Positions 1-7,960 of a stretch of 42,800 bases of DNA are shown in pieces. A model generated the notes under the pieces. That model had not been told where the DNA came from. It was given only the letters and a program-made list of their open reading frames with translations, and searched no databases. Both the position numbers and the translations under genes were made by a program. Origin of the DNA: Gemmatimonadaceae bacterium (GTDB lineage: Bacteria; Gemmatimonadota; Gemmatimonadetes; Gemmatimonadales; Gemmatimonadaceae). The stretch lies in assembly GCA_017991005.1 (NCBI GenBank), contig JAGNMU010000002.1:1-42800 (forward strand). The letters run 5' to 3'. The stretch's first letter is position 1. Each line of letters begins with the position of its first letter.

Positions 1-14
1 CCATACAATCATTC

Positions 15-1094
15 ATGCGCCATCGGTCGGTATTGTCCGTGAAGAACGGAATTCGTGGCGTGTCCAGATTGGCCGCCGCCGGAATCGCACTCGTGGCGCT
101 CGCGGCCTGTGGCGGCTCGTCTGGTGATGCCGCAAAGGGCGATTCCGCCGCGGCCGGGTCGGCGCCGCTGCGTGTGGCACTCCTGACGCCGGGTCCCATT
201 TCCGACCAGGCCTGGAACAGCAGTGCCTACGCCGGACTGCTCGCACTGCGCGATTCGATGGGCGCCGAGATCTCCAATATCCAAACCAAGACGCCGGCGG
301 AGTTCGAAGAGAACTTCCGTCAGTACGGCGCGCAGGGATACGCGCTGGTGTTTGGACACGGCTTTGAATTTCAGGACGCGGCGGTGCGTGTCGCGCCGTC
401 GTATCCAAAAACCGTGTACATCGTGACATCGGGCCGAGTGACGGCACCGAATGTCGCCGGCATCAGCTTTGCGTTTGAAGAAGCGTCGTATCAAGCCGGC
501 ATGGTGGCAGGCGCCACAACCAAAACGAATACGATCGGTCTGATCGGCGGCACCGAGTTGCCGCCCGTGAAAGCCAGCTTCATCGCCTTCGAGCGCGGCG
601 CAAAATCCGTGAATCCCAAAGTCACCGTGCTGACATCGTACGTCGGCAACTGGGATGATGTGAGCGCCGGCAAAGAACAGGCGCTGGCACAGATCGCACG
701 TGGCGCGGACATCATTTTCCAGAATGCCGACGCCGCCGGACTTGGCATCTTTCAAGCAGCCAAGGACAAGAAGATCTACACCTTCGGCGCCAACGCGAAT
801 CAGAACAACGTCGCACCCGACGTGATTCTTGGCAGTGTTGTCATCGATCTCACCAAGGCATTCCTCATGATCGGCCGCGAAGTAAAGAACGGCACGTTCA
901 AAGGTCGCGTGATCAACCTCGGCATGAAAGACGACGTCGTTCGACTGGAGATGAATCCAGCGCTCGCGTCGGTGCTCCCGGCAGGGATCATGGCCAAGTC
1001 GGATTCCGTTGGCGCGATGCTCAAAGCCGGCACCTTTCGTGCGCTCGACGACATCCTCGCGGGTGCCGACACCGCCAAGCCGATCAAGCCGTGA
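15..1094 (+). CDS. BMP-family (PnrA-like) substrate-binding lipoprotein of an ABC importer
   Basis: This 359-residue protein has a lipoprotein signal (LAAC lipobox, Cys at about residue 32) followed by a Gly/Ser/Ala linker. The rest fits the Bmp/PnrA periplasmic-binding fold: an N-terminal strand with LTPGPISDQAWN, a YALVFGHGFEF segment and a C-terminal VILGSVVIDLTKAFLMIG segment typical of the family. Known relatives bind purine or other nucleosides and deliver them to a double-ATPase/two-permease transporter, which is exactly what follows at 1890-5616. The ATG at 15 gives a complete signal peptide. The stop overlaps the GTG of the Nif3 gene by four bases, so the genes are likely co-translated. 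Nucleoside as substrate is inferred from family and operon; sugars or other nucleoside-like ligands remain possible. Confidence 0.9.
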   Translation: MRHRSVLSVKNGIRGVSRLAAAGIALVALAACGGSSGDAAKGDSAAAGSAPLRVALLTPGPISDQAWNSSAYAGLLALRDSMGAEISNIQTKTPAEFEENFRQYGAQGYALVFGHGFEFQDAAVRVAPSYPKTVYIVTSGRVTAPNVAGISFAFEEASYQAGMVAGATTKTNTIGLIGGTELPPVKASFIAFERGAKSVNPKVTVLTSYVGNWDDVSAGKEQALAQIARGADIIFQNADAAGLGIFQAAKDKKIYTFGANANQNNVAPDVILGSVVIDLTKAFLMIGREVKNGTFKGRVINLGMKDDVVRLEMNPALASVLPAGIMAKSDSVGAMLKAGTFRALDDILAGADTAKPIKP

Positions 1095-1876
1095 GTGTGC
1101 TCCCCGTTTCCCTGCGTGACGTCGTCGCCGCACTCGATCTCGAATTGCGCACCGCCGACACGCCCGATTATCCCGGAGCGGTGAATGGCCTGCAGATCGC
1201 GAATGACGGGCACGTCTCGCGCGTCGCGGTTGCCGTTGATGCCTCACTCGCGGCGGTCAGCGAAGCGTCAGTGCTCGGCGCGAATCTGCTGATTGTCCAT
1301 CACGGGTTGTTCTGGGGCGGCGTGCAGCCGTTGGTAGGCACGATGTACCAGAAGCAGCGCACGCTGCTCACCAACAACATCGCCGTCTACAGCACTCATC
1401 TGCCGCTCGACGCACATCCGCACCTCGGCAACAACGTCCGGTTGGCCGAAGCGCTTGGGCTCAATCCGCAGCGCGGATTTGGACGCTTCAAAGGCATCGA
1501 TATCGCCGTCTCCGGCGACTGCGATGAGGCGGCCGGCACGCTGGTGGAACGCGCGCGTGGGTTTTCGGCGCGATACGGTGGCACCGTTCGCACCTCACTG
1601 CCGGTGGACGGGCGCCGCACGCGCCATTGGGCCATTGTGTCGGGCGGCGGTGCGTCGTCGGAGACGCTGCGTGAAGCCCGCGAACGTGGAATCGATACGC
1701 TGATTGTCGGTGAAGGCCCGCATCATACGACCGTCGAGGCCGTAGAAGACGATCTGCTGATCATCTACGCCGGTCACTACGCCACGGAAACGTTGGGCGT
1801 GCAGGCACTGGGTGCATGGTTGGAAACACGGTTCGGGTTGCCGTGGAGTTTCCTGCACCTGCCGACCGGATCCTGA
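1091..1876 (+). CDS. Nif3-like dinuclear metal-centre protein (DUF34/NIF3 family)
   Basis: The 261-residue product has the Nif3 landmarks: NGLQIAN near the N-terminus, the metal-ligand stretch VHHGLFWGG, YSTHLPLDAH, and the C-terminal GEGPHHT and YAGHYATETLG motifs. Length is normal for the short Nif3 form without the inserted central domain. Nif3 proteins are toroidal hexamers with a two-metal site; their activity is debated (some are labelled GTP cyclohydrolase 1 type 2, and roles in metabolite repair or nucleotide metabolism have been proposed). The GTG start overlaps the upstream stop (GTGA), so it is embedded between the binding protein and the ATPase of a nucleoside-type importer. That placement hints at a nucleoside or nucleotide-related substrate, but this is inference. 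Confidence 0.9.
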   Translation: MSVLPVSLRDVVAALDLELRTADTPDYPGAVNGLQIANDGHVSRVAVAVDASLAAVSEASVLGANLLIVHHGLFWGGVQPLVGTMYQKQRTLLTNNIAVYSTHLPLDAHPHLGNNVRLAEALGLNPQRGFGRFKGIDIAVSGDCDEAAGTLVERARGFSARYGGTVRTSLPVDGRRTRHWAIVSGGGASSETLREARERGIDTLIVGEGPHHTTVEAVEDDLLIIYAGHYATETLGVQALGAWLETRFGLPWSFLHLPTGS

Positions 1877-1889
1877 AGCGTCGGCGGAC

Positions 1890-3593
1890 GTGAGCGAACG
1901 CGACCCCGACGCGGGCAAGGCGAACCTCCGCCGCGCACGCGAACAGCCTGACGCTGCGGGGTCCGACGCTGCGGAGACCGATTCATCGGGGTCCGACGCT
2001 TCGTCCAAGATCCCGTTCGACTCACCGACGAACGTACCGATGCTGTCGCTCGCGGGGATCACCCGTCGTTTTGGTTCGGTGGTGGCGCTCGATGACGCGC
2101 ACTTCACGGTGCGGCCGGGAACCGTGCATGCACTGCTCGGGGAAAACGGGGCCGGAAAAACAACGCTGATGCGCGTGGCGTTTGGATTGCTCACGCCCGA
2201 CCGCGGCACCATTCGCGTGCGTGGCACCGACACCGCCGTTGCGTCACCAGCGACCGCGCTCTCATTGGGCATCGGCATGGTGCACCAGCATTTCACGTTG
2301 GTGCCGGCCATGACGGTCGCCGAGAATGTGGCGCTGGGAGGACATGGGCGTTTTGATCCGCAGGCGGCGGCAACGCGTGTGCGTGAGGTGGCCGAGGACG
2401 CCGGGTTGTCGCTGGATCCCTATGCGCGCGTGGAGTCGTTGCCCGTGGGCGCACAGCAGCGCTGCGAGATTGTGAAGGCACTCGCGCGCGATGTGCAGCT
2501 ACTGATTCTTGATGAACCGACAGCAGTGTTGGCGCCGCAGGAAGCATCGGAGCTGTTGCAATGGATGCGGCGTTATGCCGATCGCGGTCACGCGGTCGTG
2601 CTGATCACGCACAAACTGCGTGATGCACTGGCGGTAGCCGATGATGTCACTGTGCTTCGGCGCGGACGCACCGTTCTCACTGCTGCCGCACGCGACACCA
2701 CGCAGGATCAGCTTCGGGCCGCCATGCTGGGTGACGTGACGCGCCGCGCGGGCGCCGAAAAGGACGATGGGAAGAACGACGGGAAGGACCAAGGGAAGGA
2801 GGATGCAGAGCGCGCTGCACCGACGCGGACGGCGGACTCCGCGACGGCCGTAGCGGCAACAGCGAAATCGCCTGCGGCGAAATCGCCTGCGGCCGCCACC
2901 GTACTCTCGGCCCGCCACGTTACGTACCGTGATACCCGAGGCACCACGCGTTTACGCGACGTTTCACTGGATGTTCGCGCCGGCGAGATTGTGGGGATCG
3001 CGGCGGTGGAGGGCGCCGGGCATCACGAACTGCTGCGCATTCTGGCGGGCCGACTCGAGCCGACAGGCGGGTCGGTGACTCGTCCGGTGCGCATTGGTTT
3101 TGTGCCCGAAGACCGGCACCGCGATGCGCTGATGCTGGACGCACCGCTCGATGAAAACATCGCGCTGCGTGATGCCGGGCTGCGCCGCGGACGTATGCCG
3201 TGGGCCGCGATTCGCGCGCAGACAACCGCGCTCTTGCACGCCCGCGATGTGCGCGCCGCCGGTGCGCAGGTGTTGACGCGCACACTCTCCGGTGGGAACC
3301 AGCAGAAACTGGTGTTGGGTCGAGAGCTGGCCGATGATCCGCAGGCCGTGGTGGTGGAGAATCCGTCACGCGGTCTCGACTTCAATGCCACCGCTGCAGT
3401 GCAAGAGGCGCTGCGCGATGCACGCGCCGCTGGTGCGGCCGTGCTGCTCTACTCGAGCGATCTCGACGAAGTGCTGATGTTGAGCGACCGCGTCTTTGCG
3501 CTGTTTGACGGACGGCTGGTCGAGACGGTGCATGATCGGGACGCCGTGGGTCGTGCCATGCTGGGCACAGTGCCCGCCGGAGCGCACGCATGA
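1890..3593 (+). CDS. ABC transporter ATPase with two nucleotide-binding domains (nucleoside/sugar type)
   Basis: About 568 residues with two fused ATPase domains. The first has Walker A GENGAGKTTL (about 84-93), a degenerate signature PVGAQQR and Walker B LLILDEPTA. The second has the usual degenerate P-loop of this class (VEGAGHHELL), an intact signature LSGGNQQK and a Walker B-like VVVENPSRGLD. This asymmetric pattern is typical of Bmp/RbsA-type ATPases. The two domains are joined by an unusually long charged and Ala-rich linker (roughly residues 290-345) that includes a perfect 15-nt tandem repeat. Start choice is uncertain: GTG at 1890 follows the Nif3 stop by 13 nt and reads an acidic low-complexity leader with coding-like third positions; ATG at 2040 begins right at the conserved MLSLAGITRRFG. 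It overlaps the next gene by four bases (ATGA). Confidence 0.9.
   Translation: MSERDPDAGKANLRRAREQPDAAGSDAAETDSSGSDASSKIPFDSPTNVPMLSLAGITRRFGSVVALDDAHFTVRPGTVHALLGENGAGKTTLMRVAFGLLTPDRGTIRVRGTDTAVASPATALSLGIGMVHQHFTLVPAMTVAENVALGGHGRFDPQAAATRVREVAEDAGLSLDPYARVESLPVGAQQRCEIVKALARDVQLLILDEPTAVLAPQEASELLQWMRRYADRGHAVVLITHKLRDALAVADDVTVLRRGRTVLTAAARDTTQDQLRAAMLGDVTRRAGAEKDDGKNDGKDQGKEDAERAAPTRTADSATAVAATAKSPAAKSPAAATVLSARHVTYRDTRGTTRLRDVSLDVRAGEIVGIAAVEGAGHHELLRILAGRLEPTGGSVTRPVRIGFVPEDRHRDALMLDAPLDENIALRDAGLRRGRMPWAAIRAQTTALLHARDVRAAGAQVLTRTLSGGNQQKLVLGRELADDPQAVVVENPSRGLDFNATAAVQEALRDARAAGAAVLLYSSDLDEVLMLSDRVFALFDGRLVETVHDRDAVGRAMLGTVPAGAHA
2862..2891 (+). repeat. Perfect 15-nt tandem duplication inside the ATPase linker
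   Basis: The unit gcgaaatcgcctgcg occurs twice back to back (2862-2876, 2877-2891) and encodes KSPAA twice within the linker between the two ATPase domains. It follows a second low-complexity run (GKNDGKDQGKED). Being a multiple of three it changes length without changing frame, as expected for a flexible tether. Confidence 0.85.
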
Positions 3594-4678
3594 CGCGAAC
3601 ACTGACCGACGGCGCACTCCGTGTGGTGTTGTTTGCCGTCGTGGCGCTGGTGGTGTTGTCGGGGGTGTTGCTGCTGACGGGACACGCACCCGGGCCGGCA
3701 CTCGCAGCGCTGGCGCGTGGCTCGGTGGGCTCGGGCTTTGCACTCTCCTCGACGGTGGTGCGCGCCGTGCCGCTCGCGCTCGCGGGCTTGGCCGTGGCAC
3801 TGGCGTTTCGCGCGGGGCTGCTCAACATCGGCGCTGAGGGGCAACTGCTGCTGGGCGCGGGCGTGGCCACGGCCGTGGGCGTGGCACTGGGCAGCGCGCC
3901 GGCAGTGCTTGCCTTGCCGGTCATGCTGCTGGCCGGCGCGCTGGCGGGTGCCGCGTGGGCGTGGATCGCCGCCGAATTGCGACGGCGATTTGGGGTGCTG
4001 GAAGTGATCAGCACGATCATGCTCAACTTCATCGCGATTTCGATGGTCGGATGGGTTGTGCGTGGACCGCTGCAGGAACCCACGCGCATCTACCCGCAGT
4101 CGTCTACCCTGCCCTTGTCGCAACAGCTGCCGATGATCATTCCCGGCACACGCGTGCACCTGGGTGTGTTGTTGGTACTCGTCCTGTCGGCCGGACTGTG
4201 GTGGTGGCTGCGATCGACCGCCAGCGGCTTTCGTTTGCGAGCCGTGGGCAGCAACCCGTTGGCCGCGGCGAGCGCTGGTGGCATTTCCGTCTCGCGCACC
4301 ACACTTGGTGCGTTCCTGCTGAGTGGTGCATTGGCCGGGCTCGCGGGCAGTGTCGAACTCACCGGCGTCACCTACGCGCTCTACGAAAACTTTTCGCCGG
4401 GTTATGGCTACACGGCGATTGCGGTGGCGCTCCTGGCTCGGCTCAATCCGCTGGCCGTCCTGCTGACGGCCCTGATGTTTGGTGCACTCGAGGCGGGTGC
4501 GAGCGCCATGCAGCGAGATGCGGCGGTGCCAAGCGTGGTGGTGTCGGTGGTAGAAGCGGCGCTCATTCTGATGGTCGTCGCGGCTGATCGGTGGCAATCG
4601 ACGCGCACCACGAATGTGGTCGTGACCACCGATGACGCCGACGGTGCAACCGTCGCAGCGGGCGCGGGGCGCGCGTGA
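3590..4678 (+). CDS. ABC transporter permease, BPD_transp_2 type (nucleoside importer subunit 1)
   Basis: The 362-residue product is strongly hydrophobic with about nine to ten membrane segments. It carries family signatures such as AFRAGLLNIGAEGQLLLGAG and LEVISTIMLNFIAISMVGW, plus RAVGSNPLAAASAGGIS, the cytoplasmic loop expected to contact the ATPase. It matches the larger permease partner (YufP/NupP-like) of Bmp systems. The start overlaps the ATPase stop by four bases and the end overlaps the second permease, so subunits are probably made in fixed ratio. The last 30 or so residues (TTNVVVTTDDADGATVAAG) form a non-conserved polar tail. Confidence 0.9.
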   Translation: MTRTLTDGALRVVLFAVVALVVLSGVLLLTGHAPGPALAALARGSVGSGFALSSTVVRAVPLALAGLAVALAFRAGLLNIGAEGQLLLGAGVATAVGVALGSAPAVLALPVMLLAGALAGAAWAWIAAELRRRFGVLEVISTIMLNFIAISMVGWVVRGPLQEPTRIYPQSSTLPLSQQLPMIIPGTRVHLGVLLVLVLSAGLWWWLRSTASGFRLRAVGSNPLAAASAGGISVSRTTLGAFLLSGALAGLAGSVELTGVTYALYENFSPGYGYTAIAVALLARLNPLAVLLTALMFGALEAGASAMQRDAAVPSVVVSVVEAALILMVVAADRWQSTRTTNVVVTTDDADGATVAAGAGRA

Positions 4679-5616
4679 TGATGGCCGGCAGCGGGATCGA
4701 GGTCGTCGGCGGGTTTCTCGAGGCCACCGTGCGCTTTGCGACGCCACTCGCGTTTGCGGCACTCGGTGAATGTGTGAGTGAACGTGCCGGGGTGATCAAC
4801 ATCGGACTTGAAGGCGCAATTCTCGCGGGCGCGCTGGGTGGCACGGTCGTAGCCGGTCTTGCCGGCCCGGAGATGGGATTTGTTGCCGGCGCCGCTGCGG
4901 GTGTGCTCATCGCACTGATCTTTGCCGTGTTCACGGTGTGGATGCGTGCCGATCAGATCATCACGGGCACGGCCATCACGATGCTGGCGATCGGTCTGAC
5001 GGGAACGCTCTATCGCACGGTGTACGGCGCCGGTGGTGTGGCGCTGTCGACACCAACGATCGGCCCAGTACCCATTCCGCTGCTGTCGTCTATCCCATTG
5101 GTGGGCCGCGCACTGTTTGCACAGCCGGTGATCACCTACCTGCTGTATGTCGTCGCTCCACTCATCGCGTGGTGGATGGCGCGAACCCACAGTGGACTGG
5201 CGACGCGCGCGATGGGCGAGTCACCCGAGGCAGCGATCGCCGCAGGGATTCGTCCGCGTGTGGTGCAGACCGGCGCCGTGTTGTTTGCGGGGATGATGGC
5301 GGGCCTGGCCGGCGCGACGCTGGTGCTGGCGCAAGCGGGGACGTTCGCCGAGAACATGTCAGCCGGCCGCGGATTCATCGCGATTGCGATTGTCGTGCTG
5401 GGCCGCTGGCGTCCACTGGGTGTGGCGGCGGCCGCGTTGCTGTTCGGTGCGGCCAATGCCCTGCAGACACTCTTTCAGGCCATGGGGTGGGAGCAGGTGC
5501 CGTACCAACTGTTCCTGGCCGTGCCCTATGTGTTGACGCTCATCGTCCTGGCTGGCGCGAGCGGTCGCGCCGCGGCGCCGGCGGCACTGGGCCGGCGCGA
5601 ATTGGCATCGCAGTAG
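4675..5616 (+). CDS. ABC transporter permease, BPD_transp_2 type (nucleoside importer subunit 2)
   Basis: The 313-residue product has around eight membrane segments and the second-permease signatures FAALGECVSERAGVINIGLE, ADQIITGTAITMLAIGLTG and RAMGESPEAAIAAGI (EAA-like loop). It corresponds to the smaller YufQ/NupQ-like partner. Three start codons are stacked at the junction (GTG 4675, ATG 4678, ATG 4681); the first two overlap the upstream stop, so translation is probably coupled whichever is used. It is the last gene of the operon: a convergent hydrolase gene ends seven nucleotides after its stop, and no intrinsic terminator is visible in that gap. Confidence 0.9.
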   Translation: MMMAGSGIEVVGGFLEATVRFATPLAFAALGECVSERAGVINIGLEGAILAGALGGTVVAGLAGPEMGFVAGAAAGVLIALIFAVFTVWMRADQIITGTAITMLAIGLTGTLYRTVYGAGGVALSTPTIGPVPIPLLSSIPLVGRALFAQPVITYLLYVVAPLIAWWMARTHSGLATRAMGESPEAAIAAGIRPRVVQTGAVLFAGMMAGLAGATLVLAQAGTFAENMSAGRGFIAIAIVVLGRWRPLGVAAAALLFGAANALQTLFQAMGWEQVPYQLFLAVPYVLTLIVLAGASGRAAAPAALGRRELASQ

Positions 5617-5622
5617 GGTCGT

Positions 5623-6414
5623 TCAGCCCTCGGCGATTCCCCACGCCGCACGCAGCCACGTAAAGGCCTCGGCCGAAATCGCCGACGGCACATTGTGGGT
5701 TCCGTCAAACTCACGGTATGTCACGGCGTATCCGGCGTTCTGGAGCTTTGGCACAAAGACGCGGCTGGTTGAGGCAATCGGCAGCACGGTGTCGCGCGTG
5801 CCATGCGACACAAACACCGGCGGCTTTCCCCGATTCACGTTGGGAATCATGTAGCCCGGTGAAAAGGCCACGATCTGCTTGAAGAGATCACCGTTGGTGA
5901 GGCCCAGTGACAACGCGTACGCGGCGCCGTCGGAGAAACCGGCAATCGCAATCCGCGCGGGATCGATGTTGCAGCGCAGGTACGTGTCCGAAAGCGCCGT
6001 ATCGAGATACCGGGCATCGCCTGCAAAGCTGCCGAATCGCCGATCCCACGTGACCGTTCGTGAGTCGGGCGAGAGCAACACCACCCGCGCCTCTTCGGCG
6101 AAGGTGAGAAATGGTTGCAGGCCGCCATACGCCGTGCCGCCCGCGCCGTGCAGCGTCACCAGCAGCGGCAGCGCTTCAGACGCGCGGTACGTACTCGGAA
6201 CGAAGCGCAGGCCGTCGCGACCGCTGGTGATGCCGAGGTCGTTCACGCCGAGCTGAGCCGCAAACACCGGTGCCGTTGGGCGTGAGGAGAGATGTCCCTC
6301 ACCCGCGGCCTCGCGGGGCGCCACAACCGGGTCGTCGCACGCCGAGGCACCGGCCAGCAATGCCACTGTGGCGGCCGACGTCTGGCAGAGCCATTGTCTA
6401 CGTGAGATCGACAC
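5623..6414 (-). CDS. Exported alpha/beta-hydrolase (esterase / PHB-depolymerase-like)
   Basis: The 263-residue product starts with SRRQWL, a twin-arginine-like motif, then a hydrophobic stretch ending AGASAC (Cys about 26). It may therefore be a Tat-exported lipoprotein, although the lipobox lacks Leu at -3. The body is an alpha/beta-hydrolase: oxyanion-hole region LVTLHGAGGTAYGG, nucleophile elbow GFSDG (Ser about 162), acid in SHGTRDTVLP (Asp about 209) and histidine in DGTHNVP (His about 241), so the catalytic triad is complete. The pattern resembles feruloyl-esterase/PHB-depolymerase and phospholipase/carboxylesterase families; the substrate cannot be named. The start is GTG at 6414; the divergent dipeptidase begins 39 nt away. 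Confidence 0.75.
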   Translation of the reverse strand: MSISRRQWLCQTSAATVALLAGASACDDPVVAPREAAGEGHLSSRPTAPVFAAQLGVNDLGITSGRDGLRFVPSTYRASEALPLLVTLHGAGGTAYGGLQPFLTFAEEARVVLLSPDSRTVTWDRRFGSFAGDARYLDTALSDTYLRCNIDPARIAIAGFSDGAAYALSLGLTNGDLFKQIVAFSPGYMIPNVNRGKPPVFVSHGTRDTVLPIASTSRVFVPKLQNAGYAVTYREFDGTHNVPSAISAEAFTWLRAAWGIAEG

Positions 6415-6453
6415 CCACTCCCCCGCGTCCTGTCATCCTCAACACGATCACCC

Positions 6454-7785
6454 ATGCCTCGCTTTTCACTGGTTCACCCGTCCCGGCTCGTGGCGCTTGG
6501 TGCCGGCTTGTCGGCCATGGCGCTGTGCGCCCAGCCGCTTATCGCCCAGCAGACCGCCGACGCCGCCACCGTAGCCAAGGCCAAAGCAATTCACGCCAAG
6601 GTCTTCTCGGTCGATACCCACGTGGACATCATGCCCGTCAACTTCAACACGGACGGCCCGAACTACGCCACCAAACTGCCGCGCACGCAGGTGGACCTGG
6701 TGAAGATGGAAGAAGGGGGCCTGAGTGGCGCCTTTCTGATTGTATACGTGGGACAAACGCCCAACCTCGATGCCGCCGGTTTTGCCCGCGCCAACGCGCA
6801 GGCCATCGAAAAGTTTGACGCCATTCACCGCCTGACTGAAGTGATCGCGCCGAATCGCGCGGAACTGGCGCTGACCGCCGCCGACGCGCGCCGTATTCAT
6901 GCCGCCGGCAAACGCGTGATCTTCATCGGTGTCGAGAACGGCTTTCCGATCGGCTCGGACATCACGAACGTCAAGAAGTTCTACGATCGCGGCGGACGGT
7001 ACATGTCGCTGGCGCACAACAACCACAGCCAGCTGTCCGACTCCAACACCGGCGAACGTGACGGGGTGTGGCTGCATAACGGTTTGAGCCCGCTGGGTCG
7101 GCAGGTGATCGCCGAGATGAACAAACTCGGCATGATGATCGACATCTCGCATCCGTCCAAGCAGTCGATGATGCAGACGCTGGAGATAACCAAAGCGCCG
7201 ATCATCGCGTCACACTCGGGCGTACGCGCGATCTGCAATCACAGCCGCAATCTCGACGACGAGCAGATGAAAGCGCTGGCCAAGAACGGCGGCGTGGCGC
7301 AGATCGTCGCGTTCAACAGCTACGTGAAATGCGACCCCAAGCGCGACATTCCGCGCGAACAGGCACGCGCCGCCGCGATGGAAGAGCTGCGCAAGGAATA
7401 CGGCATTACCCCGGCTGCCGGTGGTGGACGCGGCGCACTGCAGACCGCGATTCAGGCGCTCCCTGAAGCCAAGCGCAACGAGTATCTGGCCAAGCAGGAA
7501 GACATCACCGCGCGCCGTTATCCGTCGGATCCGCCAGCCACGGTGGCGGACTTTGTTGATCACATCGACTACGCCGTGAAGCTGATGGGCATCGACCACG
7601 TCGGCATCAGCTCGGATTTTGACGGCGGTGGCGGAGTAGAAGGATTCCGCAGCGCGACAGAGGCGCCGAACGTGACGATTGAGCTGGTGAAGCGCGGGTA
7701 CAGCGAACAACAGATTGCGAAAATTTGGGGCGGGAATTTGCTGCGGGTGATGGGAGAAGTGGAGAAGGCGGCGAAAAAGAACTGA
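6454..7785 (+). CDS. Secreted membrane dipeptidase (renal dipeptidase, peptidase M19)
   Basis: The 443-residue product has an N-terminal signal peptide (LVALGAGLSAMALCAQPLIAQ) and an M19 catalytic domain. Metal-site motifs are present: DTHVDIM (His56, Asp58), GVENGFPIG, IDISHPSKQ, IASHSGVRAICNHSRNLDD and the C-terminal GIDHVGISSDFDGGGG. Family members cleave dipeptides, often with relaxed stereospecificity, with a binuclear zinc site; export points to a periplasmic or surface role in peptide scavenging. The TGA stop straddles the border of the 171-nt palindromic element: the T belongs to the gene flank and the GA are the first two bases of the element, so the insertion may have set the present C-terminus (KAAKKN). 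Confidence 0.92.
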   Translation: MPRFSLVHPSRLVALGAGLSAMALCAQPLIAQQTADAATVAKAKAIHAKVFSVDTHVDIMPVNFNTDGPNYATKLPRTQVDLVKMEEGGLSGAFLIVYVGQTPNLDAAGFARANAQAIEKFDAIHRLTEVIAPNRAELALTAADARRIHAAGKRVIFIGVENGFPIGSDITNVKKFYDRGGRYMSLAHNNHSQLSDSNTGERDGVWLHNGLSPLGRQVIAEMNKLGMMIDISHPSKQSMMQTLEITKAPIIASHSGVRAICNHSRNLDDEQMKALAKNGGVAQIVAFNSYVKCDPKRDIPREQARAAAMEELRKEYGITPAAGGGRGALQTAIQALPEAKRNEYLAKQEDITARRYPSDPPATVADFVDHIDYAVKLMGIDHVGISSDFDGGGGVEGFRSATEAPNVTIELVKRGYSEQQIAKIWGGNLLRVMGEVEKAAKKN

Positions 7786-7954
7786 CCAGTTGTCAGTTTC
7801 GGAGTTGTCAGACAACCGCTAAGTCGTGGGTCGTCAGTACGAGTGGTCGGTGGTCAGTGGGTTCTCAGTCTGAGAACCACTGGCTACCGACCACTTTTAC
7901 TGAGAACCCAGAACTCAGCCGTTGGCTGACCAACTGACAAACTGACAACTGGTC
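7784..7954 (+). repeat. 171-nt near-palindromic repeat element, copy 1
   Basis: The element starts gaccagttgtcag and ends ctgacaactggtc, and the whole length folds back on itself around a centre near tctcagtctgaga, giving a long imperfect hairpin with about 80 bp per arm. The reverse complement of 14446-14616 aligns to it without gaps, with 11 mismatches in 171 (160 identical, counted by hand). The arms are built from reiterated short words (TCAGT, GGTCAG, GGTCGGT). It fills the gap between convergent genes: the left border overlaps the dipeptidase stop codon and the right border lies six nucleotides from the stop of the TldE-like gene. It could act as a bidirectional terminator or mRNA 3'-end stabiliser, like REP/BIME elements; no U-tract is visible. 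Confidence 0.9.
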
Positions 7955-7960
7955 CGTTTG

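Noticed and set aside
9-1247. 412-codon antisense frame over the Bmp gene
   Set aside because: Shadow of the well-supported binding-protein gene.
3449-4762. Long antisense open frame opposite the permease genes; similar ones at 22877-23920, 28417-29775 and 29991-31121
   Set aside because: These mirror high-GC coding sequences, have Arg/His/Gln-rich shadow composition and no recognisable domains; the opposite strand carries clear genes.
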